Assembly (NCBI RefSeq): GCF_964340395.1
Contig: NC_135570.1
Coordinates: 17,342,822-17,357,821, forward strand
Direction: 5' to 3'
DNA length: 15,000 nucleotides
Origin: Glandiceps talaboti
Taxonomy: Eukaryota; Hemichordata; Enteropneusta; Spengelidae
Shown: piece by piece, positions 7,962 to 15,000 of the stretch
Position numbering within the stretch: the stretch's first letter is position 1
Layout of the letters: every line of letters begins with the position of its first letter
Made by a program: the position numbers and the translations under genes
Notes under the pieces: generated by a model
What the model was told of the DNA's origin: nothing
Seen by the model: the letters and a program-made list of their open reading frames with translations, nothing else
The model's database searches: none

Positions 7962-9201
7962 ATACACATACACACAATAACAAAGTAAAATAACGTGAAA
8001 TAAAATGCAAGTCTTCATGGAAGACATAGCTGCCAAAAAGTACAAGTTCTTTAGTTTGTACATTATGTCGCTGGCTGTCAGTTCAAAAATACCGCCAATG
8101 GCGTTGTAGCACAACTGTACAGTTTTTAAAAATGTTTATCCATATGCTAGGCCATGCTAACAATAGGTGTTCATTAGCTGAATGACTATCCAGTTGCCTA
8201 TCCAACCATGTTGCTATTTTTTTGATATACGCAATCATTTGGCTGTTGCTATGGGCATGTCATGTTGTTAGATATATTTGCATACATTTTTGTATGTTTT
8301 TGTTCACTTGTATGAATGAATTCCTGATATTATCTTTGCAACAAACATGATCATTTGGCTGTTGCTATGGGCGTGGTCTTGTTGCTAGGTACATTTGCAC
8401 ACATTTTAAAAATATTTATTCATTTGTCTTTCAATTCCTGTTGTTATCTTTGCAATATACATGATTATTTGGAAGTTGCTATGGGCATGATCTTGTTGCT
8501 AGGCAAATTTACATACATTTTTGAATGTTTATTCAATTGTCTATTAATCCTTGTATTTATCATTGTGAAATACACAACCATTTGGATGTTGCAATGGACA
8601 AGGTCATGGTTGCTAGGGATATTTGCATACATGTTTTGAATGTTTACTCACTTGCCTACCAGATATTGATATTTGACCAAACTACACTGCCATTTTGTTG
8701 TTGCTAAGGGTGTGGTCATGGTTGCTAGGTCCATTTGTGTCAAAACATTTTGAAGAAAATCTGCAGAATAACACTTCTAGAAATATCTCACCAAGTTTCA
8801 GTCCCATTGACCAAGTACTTTTTGAGATATAAATTTTTGACCAAAATCCACACCTAATTTGCATATTACTGGTGAGATAATTATATACTTATATTTCTTC
8901 ATCTATACACCCACACTTTTGACCAAAAAGACACTTTTGCCCTAATTTGCATATTACTAAGGGAATCATGTCATGAACAAATCTTTATTTACTCACCCCT
9001 AAGAATGTTCCACCAAATTTCATGCCAATCTGCCCAGTACTTTTGGAGTTTAAGTTTTTTGACCAAAAATCACATTTTTTGACCCAAAACCAACATTACT
9101 GATGCAATCGTTTTCATTTGAACAATTTCCCAACTAGACAACAGAAGTAACATGACCACCAAAATTCAAAGCAATCAGCAGTTTTTGACTTTAAGTTGTT
9201 T

Positions 9202-9242
9202 ACACACACACACACACAGACAGACAGACAGACAGACAGACA
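9202..9242. repeat. (AC)n followed by (ACAG)n microsatellite
   Basis: About eight AC dinucleotides run directly into six ACAG units. It occupies the place where pearl-type elements carry an ACRG microsatellite, just before the terminal hairpin. Confidence 0.95.
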
Positions 9243-9246
9243 CTTT

Positions 9247-9309
9247 GCCATGCCTATAGCACTACTGAACCTATAGCACTACTGCTAAGAAGGACAACTA
9301 TGGCATGGC
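9247..9309. repeat. Terminal hairpin of composite element
   Basis: GCCATGCCTATAG (9247-9259) pairs with CTATGGCATGGC (9298-9309) with one unpaired base. The loop contains a direct duplication of CCTATAGCACTACTG (9253-9267 and 9270-9284). Confidence 0.8.
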
Positions 9310-9312
9310 CTT

Positions 9313-10014
9313 TAACTTTTTCACCACCATAGGCCTCATGGGGTTGTTTATTCTCCACCTGCTCCCTCGCTAACATAAGGTGAGAGTGAGTGTGGTGTTT
9401 TCAAAATTGATATAAAAATACTTACAGTTGCTCATTTTTGAAAAATAAGGTATCATTTCAATGGAAAATAAATTTTCTACATCATACTTGCAAATACATA
9501 CATTGAAATGTCACATACAGAACCAAAATATGGATTAAAGAAATAAAATATTAACAAGCGACCTATCGGTCAGAATAGCTCCGCTGTTTTTTTTTAATTT
9601 AATTTTTTATTTTGGTGACACGTAGAAGTGGTTCAGTTCTTCAGCTCTTCACTATGCAGTTTTGTTTTAGCGATGCAATAAAGTGGTTAGTGGTTCATAT
9701 GATGTCTCACTGTAAAACACATTTTACACAGAAGTTGGTAATGTATTGTACTTTTATACCATAGTCACCATTTTATAACAAAAATCTACTGTTATGAAAA
9801 ATTGCACAAAATCTCAGAAAAAAATGACTGGGAAATGCACACAAGAAAAAGAAAAAAAAGAGAGGATTTTGAGGTTGGCTATAAATAATTCCATTGTCTT
9901 ACAGCTTTAACCCTGGGAAATTTTAATGATGAATGAAATAAACTAGGGATCTAAAATAATTTTGAGGCAATTTCAATTTCAATTTTCTAACAAATTTACC
10001 AAGTCAACAACATT
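9313..10014. other. Non-coding sequence with a possible repeat end
   Basis: No gene was recognised. GCGACCTATCGGTCAGAATA followed by GCTCCGCTG and a T-run at about 9557-9594 looks like the end of an interspersed repeat (short GACC/GGTC inverted pair, then a homopolymer), but no matching opposite end was found. The rest is AT-rich with A-runs. Confidence 0.45.
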
Positions 10015-10030
10015 CAACTTGTACAAGTTG
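10015..10030. repeat. Perfect 16-bp palindrome
   Basis: CAACTTGTACAAGTTG is identical to its own reverse complement. It lies 36 bases before the left arm of the large inverted repeat. It could be a dimeric factor site, or chance. Confidence 0.75.
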
Positions 10031-10065
10031 TAGTAGATATATATAGGGAAGAAATGTATTAATCG

Positions 10066-10601
10066 CCATCTTAGTTTCTGGACGGCGACAATCCCTGCCA
10101 AGTACCCAAAAGAGAGTCATTCTGGCAGCCATACATTACAGTGGTAACACTCGTTCATGTTCTATTACCTTTCATAAAGAAAACACAACGAAATGGTTGA
10201 AGTGATCTTTTTTTTTTTAATTTCTTTTCATCACAACAACAAAATCTGCGTGATCAAAAGTGTTGTAAACTAAACCAGAAAGAATTATCGGACTGGCTAA
10301 ACTTCCCGATGAACTGGAGTAAGGTCCAAGTCCAAGTAAGCCTCGATAGTACGTGAGAAAATCGTCTCAAACTAGCGATACAACTTTCAAAATATAACTT
10401 GACATGTCTTCATTTGTTAGATTTATACAATTCAAGACGCGTTTTCACTCGAAAACAACAATTCTGTGACACTCTGAACGCAGTGATTTCTTGGACGATG
10501 TTACCACTGTAACGTATGGCTGACAACGACTTGCTTCCCGGTTAGTCCCTCGTGCATCCGGGTACCTGGGGTTGTCGCCGTACGGAAACTAAGAAAGATG
10601 G
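10066..10601. repeat. Inverted-repeat element with arms of about 85-103 bp
   Basis: The left arm 10066-10150 matches the reverse complement of 10499-10601. The best blocks are CAGCCATACATTACAGTGGT plus AACA (24 bases, one mismatch) at the inner end, and TTAGTTTC with ACGGCGACAA at the outer end. The middle of the right arm carries 18 extra bases and can form its own nested hairpin (GACAAC 10522-10527 with GTTGTC 10571-10576; CCCGG 10537-10541 with CCGGG 10558-10562). The spacer of about 348 bases holds no gene. This fits a foldback/MITE-like element or a diverged local inverted duplication. A target-site duplication was not found. Confidence 0.7.
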
Positions 10602-10608
10602 AATTTAC

Positions 10609-10654
10609 AGTGATTCTTGTGACTGGCGCGGCGCCTGTCAGCAGACTCGGCCAT
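10609..10654 (-). CDS. Candidate first coding exon (weak), minus strand
   Basis: On the minus strand an ATG at 10654 with A at -3 and G at +4 opens M-A-E-S-A-D-R-R-R-A-S-H-K-N-H and runs to a possible donor, ACT|GTAAAT after 10609, leaving phase 1. Unspliced, the frame stops after 21 codons. The surrounding 10440-10770 has visibly more CpG than the rest of the window (GGCGCGGCGCC at 10625-10635), as expected of a promoter. No signal peptide is present, so it does not look like the start of the CUB gene itself, although that gene is transcribed in the same direction. No second exon was found. It may be chance. Confidence 0.2.
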
Positions 10655-11480
10655 TTTTTTCATCATTCCATTGTATTTAAACCTTGTACTTGACATTTCG
10701 CAATATTTATAATTCTCAACAAAATACCTCAACATGCCTCACTCGCTCGTACTCAAAGCAGCAGCCTGCCCCTCGCGGTATGATCACTGACATGACGAGA
10801 GAACCTTTTCGGATTTACATGTAAAACGGGGAAAGACACGCAAAACATAATGCAAAGTCTGAAGCCAAATTAAAGTTGTGATTATTTTAATTATTTTTAC
10901 TTGCCAAATATTTGCATTTTGGAAATGGCAAGACACGTTTATGTCGTTTAACTTTACATGTGAACTGTCGGCCAATAATCAAAATTTGGTTGATTCACAG
11001 TCCGCAGTTAGACTGCTCTTGCATAACTTCAACCGCATGCCTTCCTTACGCAAGTTGTCTTAATTCTGGTTCACTGTCACTCCAAATTGCACGACAATAT
11101 AGAATTAATCACAAGTTACATGTTATCTGAAAACATCACATTTTTATAGTGGGTCTGAAGTGAGATTTTAGTGAGTACCAAGAACGTCCTGTGTTGTTAT
11201 TTGCTGTGGAAAATCGCCCGGTCAAATGAGGTCAGCTTCAGCTTCTGGTCGAATCAGGATAGAGTATGCAAATAAGGACGTTGCGGACTGGCTATTTATG
11301 TAGAAGGGGTGCAGAATTTGGACTTGAAGTTTACAATCCTGTTTCGAATAAACGCTTGTCACTTCATGCATTTGGGCGCCCAATGCGTAAAATTATGACT
11401 ATAGCACATATTACATAGCTTGTTTGACGTCAATAGTGTCTTTTGAAAAGTGGCAGTTTACTTAAAGTCTCGTCGACTGA
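10655..11480. other. Non-coding sequence next to the CpG-richer stretch
   Basis: No domain-bearing exon was recognised on either strand. Open frames at 10784-10975 (minus) and 10878-11130 (plus) overlap each other and have no recognisable content. It might include promoter-proximal DNA for the candidate exon at 10609-10654. Confidence 0.4.
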
Positions 11481-11529
11481 TTTCCAATATGGCGTCGGTC
11501 ATTATGCTCATTAACATATTCATTTTTTT

Positions 11530-11930
11530 TTCAAATTACAAAAAAAAAATCATAAAAAATAAAAATGAAGATGTGCTGACTTGAAATTAACAAACCTGAG
11601 TAAGCTACCCCCTGCGCATCAACACACCAGATATCAAAGCAATCTGACAATAAGTTTTCACGGAGATGATGAAAATGACATTTTATGAAAAAAAATCATA
11701 AAAAATTGAAAATGGCACAGATCAACTTGGCATGAACAAATCTGAATAGCCTCCCCCCAGGGAACATGCACACCAAATATCTAAGAATACTGACTGTCAC
11801 TTTCGGAGAAAATAATGAAAATATAAAAGTTTGACGGACACCTATGATTCACTCTACTCTCTATACTCTATACAACCTATACCTAAAGCTACGCTTTCAG
11901 CTTTCGCTGACAGCAGAGCTAATAAAACAT
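11530..11930. repeat. Diverged tandem dimer repeat with structured end
   Basis: Two units of about 155 bases (about 11535-11690 and 11691-11845) each begin with an A-run and AATCATAAAAAAT, then share AACAAA/CCTGA-type sequence, a C-rich patch (CTACCCCCTGCGCAT or CTCCCCCCAGGGAACAT), CACACCA plus AATATC or GATATC, CTGAC/CTGTCAxTTTC, GGAGAxxATxATGAAAAT. After unit 2 come CTCTATACTCTATACAACCT and an end with the small hairpin TCAGCTTTCGCTGA followed by CAGCAGAGCTAATAAA. It is probably an interspersed non-autonomous repeat. The family is unknown to me by name. Confidence 0.6.
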
Positions 11931-12454
11931 GAGTTGTTTATTCATTGACATATATCACAAACAAAATTCAAAATACTAACATTTATGTTCCTACAAAACT
12001 TCTGTATACTGGTTAAATGGTCAAAATTTGAATGAAAATAATTAACAGCTCACTAATCCGTTTATGACACAAGTCAGTCCCCCACCAGCAGCTTTACCCT
12101 TTGGGGCTAAATACATGTGTTTTCAATATTGAGATCACATAGAAATGATAGATGTACTTTCTATTAGTTATTTATCCACATACAACCCTGATACATTCTC
12201 CAAGCCACCCTCCAGAACTATCAATGGGTACTGTGCATATTGCGCTACAGAATAAACAACTTAGTTTGTCAATGTGATACGCTTAGATTGTGTTCAAAGA
12301 TGTAATACATGAAGCATGTGGGTAAGATTTTAAGATTGAGATAATATCTTTTATCTAAGATTTATTAATCTGCATTAACAATGTTGATTATCTTGCTTGG
12401 CTAACCAGTATCATATACATACCAGAGATGAACTAAAAATGCTCCCGTATATCA
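11931..12454. other. Non-coding AT-rich sequence
   Basis: No gene, splice-supported exon or clear repeat was recognised. Confidence 0.5.
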
Positions 12455-13080
12455 TTGTATGATCCATAGCTGTAGCAAGTCTCATTGAATTTGGTGCAGC
12501 CATCATGCATAGCCCCATTTATAAAATCATTAATTATGCAAATCAGCATTAATTATGCAAGCCACTCCCACCAAAAACTATCAGTACAGTGACTGCAATG
12601 CACTCACGCCATTCATTATAAAGTGCAGCCATTCTACATTACACTTTAATTATAAAAGTTAAATATGCAACTGAGCAATTAATTGACACAAGACTATGAA
12701 ATGTCTTTCTGTACTGTTGTACCTATGTGTAATCAATATCTGTAGCAAGTTCAATTGAATTTGATACAGTCCTAGCTATATATCCCTTATTGTAAAATAT
12801 CATCAAATATGCAAATGAGCAATTAATTGACTCGATACCATCATATCTTTGCTCGGTCAATATCTTTAGCAAGTTTCATCAAATTTAGTGCAGTCTTTCT
12901 TCCTATAGGCCCAAATTGACCAAAGTTTGTTATTACAAAAATGAGCAATTAATTGACAGCACTAAATTTCATTAAGAACTATCATATCTCTGTATGATCA
13001 ATATCTTTAGCAAGTTTCATCAAATTTGGTGCAGTCTTTCTTGGTATAGTCCCTAATTTCCAAAGTTCGTTAATTATAAA
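12455..13080. repeat. Tandem array of about 125-140-bp AT-rich units
   Basis: About five diverged units. Landmarks are TAGCAAGT followed by TCAT/CAAATTTGGTGCAGT, at 12473, 12743, 12867 and 13008; a degenerate unit in between is marked by GTGCAGCCATTCTAC at about 12616. Each unit continues with CATTAATTATGCAAAT or ATGAGCAATTAATTGAC. Unit length varies, unlike the 61-bp minisatellite, which points to an older array. Confidence 0.75.
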
Positions 13081-13081
13081 A

Positions 13082-13115
13082 AATGGCATTGTAGCACAAC
13101 TGTACAGTTTTAAAA
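13082..13115 (+). repeat. Fragment of the composite-element leader
   Basis: AATGGCATTGTAGCACAACT and the following GTACAGTTTTAAAA match the leader of the elements at 5415 and 8082. Here the fragment directly follows the 125-140-bp array instead of preceding the 114-bp monomers. Confidence 0.8.
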
Positions 13116-14485
13116 TTGATCCACATGGTCAGCTATGCTACACTATAGTGTACACATGGCATTCTTCCACACTCCATATACACATACACAGCTTACACTT
13201 CCAAAATGTCACAAGAAAACATTTATAATATGCAACAATACTCTGTACAGTGGTTTAATGTTATCTTTCTGGGCTTTCAATTTTCTATGGTAATCACTCT
13301 CTGGAAATAAGTGCTCTGAGCTAGAATGAACTCCGAATGAATCTCTGTTAGAAAAGTTATCGAGTTGAACTGTACCACAGTACATAAAACTCTACATTAT
13401 GCACTGACGGTATGGTACTGCAGTGCACAAACCTCGTACCATGACATGAATGACAGTGTTAACTTTCAACTTGACAGAGACACAGTCGCTGAAGAGAACT
13501 GTGAACTCGGTATACACCGAGAGATTCATTTATTCTTGAACGATGCCTTACATGTAACATTCTGTGAACCATGGTCACCTCAGAGCATACTAGTGGAGAG
13601 AGAAGACATATGCCAAACCTCGTAGCATATACATCTAGAGCTAGTAGTGAATGGTCAATTCACATAATGCATTCGATCATCTAGTAACGAAGCTCAAAAG
13701 GAACAAGTCTCACTTTTAGTGACAATGAAATGGTGACAAGGTGGTATGAATTTCTCTGAGTGATGTTTTCAGTATAAACTGTCTGCCGATAACAGTGGTC
13801 TATTTGATCATTCAGGGTTCATACACTTAAGAGTAAACAAAAATTCCAGGACTTTCCAGGTTTTTTTCCCCTCAGTTTTCCAGGGGTATTCATATTATTT
13901 GGGTCATTTTCCAGGGGTGTCAACCATCAATATTTATTTTATTGAATGACATCTAATTCTCTGACAGAGATGAGAAGTAACTAACAACTGCTCTCACATG
14001 TTTTATTGCATCAGTTTTCTGGCACATTGAAATTGACTCAGTCGGGTACACCTCTGTTTTCACTCTGACATGAAAAGTTCTAACCCTATTATTGAAGTAG
14101 TAGTTTCGTCCAGCTGTAGCATTGATCATATAATATTTGAGGCACAGGATTCATCAGTCTAATTCAGACATATCCAGTAAAACAAATAAAAGAATAGTGT
14201 ATGTCTCTCAATATTATACGAGCTAAATATATTTAAAAGTCACCTACAGTGGATTTTTTCCAAACAAAAACATCATTTTACGTAAAGAAATTACGGGCTA
14301 TGAATAACTAAATATGTTCAGCACTTGCGTTGCAAATGTCTATGTCTTTCTCAATTCAACTCGATGATTTAGGAATGTTACTGTACTAACAAACATAAAA
14401 AAGTAGTTACTCTTTTCGAACAAGTAAAACAAATTTCAATTAACGTCAATATATACATCAAAACCGTACTTCCACAACCCAGAAA
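13116..14485. other. Non-coding sequence with scattered small motifs
   Basis: No gene was recognised. The plus-strand ATG frame at 13365-13625 (86 codons) has no identifiable domain. CTCGGTATACACCGAG near 13507 is a 6-bp hairpin with a 4-base loop. A transposon-end-like motif starts at 13813. Confidence 0.45.
13812..13925 (+). repeat. Transposon-terminus-like segment (solo end)
   Basis: CAGGGTTCATACACTTAAGA (from 13813) is followed by repeated TTCCAGG motifs (13854, 13865, 13889, 13912). CAGGGTTC-type starts followed by TTCCAGG/CCTGGAA repeats are a common look of cut-and-paste DNA transposon ends in animal genomes. No reverse-complement partner end was found, so this could be a truncated end. 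The superfamily is not assigned. Confidence 0.35.
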
Positions 14486-14486
14486 T

Positions 14487-14562
14487 TCAACTGCACTATA
14501 TGTCATCAGTGGTCCGTACGATACGTCAACTGCACTATGTCATCAGTGGTCCGTACGATACG
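14487..14562. repeat. Direct tandem duplication of 39 and 37 bp
   Basis: Copy 1 (14487-14525) and copy 2 (14526-14562) are identical from TCAACTGCACTAT to GTACGATACG, except that copy 2 lacks two bases of a TATAT stretch. A further TCAA follows. The match points to a recent local duplication. Confidence 0.95.
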
Positions 14563-14759
14563 TCAAACTTTTAAATAGTGTAACAATTATTTAGTACAGT
14601 GATGCCTTGATACTCGTTACAATGTTACAATAATCATGGTAACATACCTACTGTTACAATATTGCAATGCATGGCTACGTTGTGTCACCGATATAACGTC
14701 AGGAGTATGGTAGCAATATACATGATATATATATAGATATATGCAAGATCAAAATGAAC

Positions 14760-14798
14760 ATGGCGGCACCCAGTGAACTGTATATGCACGTTCTGCGG
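14760..14798 (+). CDS. Candidate first coding exon (weak), plus strand
   Basis: An ATG at 14760 in the context AACATGGCGGC (A at -3, G at +4) opens M-A-A-P-S-E-L-Y-M-H-V-L-R and reaches a plausible donor CGG|GTGAAG after 14798, in phase 0. Unspliced, the frame stops at 14825. AACATGGCGGC also matches the consensus of the factor YY1, whose sites often lie over the start codon of broadly expressed animal genes. If real, the gene continues off the right edge. There is no CpG island here, no second exon in the remaining 200 bases and no protein match that I recognise, so this is a suggestion only. Confidence 0.25.
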
Positions 14799-15000
14799 GT
14801 GAAGTATATCACAATGAACGATCATTGACTGAAATTCCAGGGTTTTCCCTGTCATAATGCTTCGCCCATGAATGGAAGATGCTTTGCCGTAATGGCTGTC
14901 AGTGATATTGATGCAAAACTTTTCTAACCATATCTCGTGTGTCTGTTTATAAGTAATCAATCACGTGGATAGATAATTATAACAGCACATAGTTTCACAA
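14799..15000. other. Non-coding sequence to the right edge
   Basis: Nothing was recognised. The minus-strand open frame at 14685-14960 shows no domain and includes a stretch encoded by a TA microsatellite (about 14719-14745). Confidence 0.4.

Larger units (their letters stand above)
8082..9312 (+). mobile_element. Composite element copy 2, Helentron-related (pearl/DINE-1/HINE-like) architecture
   Basis: Order of parts: a 103-bp leader (8082-8184); a tandem core of five monomers of about 114 bp, with GGCTGTTGCTATGGG-type blocks at 8240, 8356, 8470, 8583 and a degenerate one at about 8694; three diverged tail modules with CACCAAATTTCA near 8790, 9010 and 9160; an (AC)n/(ACAG)n microsatellite (9202-9242); and a terminal segment with a hairpin (9247-9309). 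A leader, a tandem-repeat core, an ACRG microsatellite and a short hairpin-bearing 3' end is the organisation described for pearl elements of bivalves and related HINEs, mobilised by Helentron rolling-circle transposases. No transposase is present. Assignment rests on architecture only; terminal bases and insertion site were not established. Confidence 0.5.

Noticed and set aside
11484-11545. ATGGCGTCGG start codon with YY1-like context as a first exon
   Set aside because: The frame runs straight into the A/T-rich repeat and stops, and no good donor is present.
13365-13625. Plus-strand ATG frame of 86 codons
   Set aside because: No family was recognised, no splice or context support was found, and the region holds small palindromes and non-coding texture.
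13356-14368. Inverted pair ATCGAGTTGAA / TTCAACTCGAT about 1 kb apart, as possible transposon ends
   Set aside because: The match is only about 12 bases and does not extend on either side.
1-15000. tRNA, rRNA or other structural RNA genes
   Set aside because: No cloverleaf, box A/box B pair or rRNA-like conserved block was seen on reading both strands by eye. A covariance-model search would be needed to be sure.

Overview
The window looks like nuclear DNA of an animal, most likely a marine invertebrate and possibly an invertebrate deuterostome such as a hemichordate or lancelet. This placement is an inference from the overall texture: AT-rich, intron-dominated sequence, short phase-matched exons of an extracellular CUB-domain protein, and many short non-autonomous repeats. 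No species can be named from the sequence alone. There is no prokaryotic gene organisation, and almost every open frame is a by-product of non-coding sequence.

The one gene with good support runs on the minus strand. Three exons are visible, in transcription order 6876-6660, 2732-2647 and 855-691. They encode the C-terminal two thirds of one CUB domain, then the N-terminal part and middle of the next. Splice sites and reading phases agree: phase 0 into the first exon, phase 1 between the two CUB modules, phase 0 inside the second module. The gene continues beyond the left edge. Its upstream part was not found and must lie in unread intronic sequence or beyond the right edge. Two weaker first-exon candidates are listed, one on the minus strand near 10654 and one on the plus strand near 14760.

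The rest is introns or intergenic DNA rich in repeats. Region by region: 1-690, intron with one strong hairpin; 941-2514, a 61-bp minisatellite of 26 copies filling most of the intron between the two exons of the second CUB domain; 3586-4435, a fragment of a 114-bp-monomer repeat followed by three diverged units of about 200-230 bp; 4600-4650, a CpG-bearing stretch with ETS-like and CRE-like sites; 5374-6180, poly(C), then a composite repeat element with an internal replacement; 6588-6660, a triplicated splice donor; 7943-9312, poly(C), then a fuller copy of the composite element (leader, 114-bp tandem core, A/T-rich tail modules, ACAG microsatellite, terminal hairpin), organised like the pearl/DINE-1/HINE class of Helentron-related elements; 10015-10654, a perfect palindrome, a pair of inverted arms and a CpG-rich stretch; 11520-11930, a diverged tandem dimer; 12455-13115, an array of units of about 125-140 bp ending in a piece of the same composite-element leader; 13813-14565, a transposon-end-like motif and a 39/37-bp direct duplication.

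The most notable observations are: (1) the three tandem donors at the end of a CUB exon, which would give a short in-frame, a frameshifted and a long in-frame product; (2) the unusually uniform intronic minisatellite, whose recurrent variable base lies in the loop of a perfect hairpin; and (3) the two-copy composite element. No previously undescribed multi-gene system was recognised.
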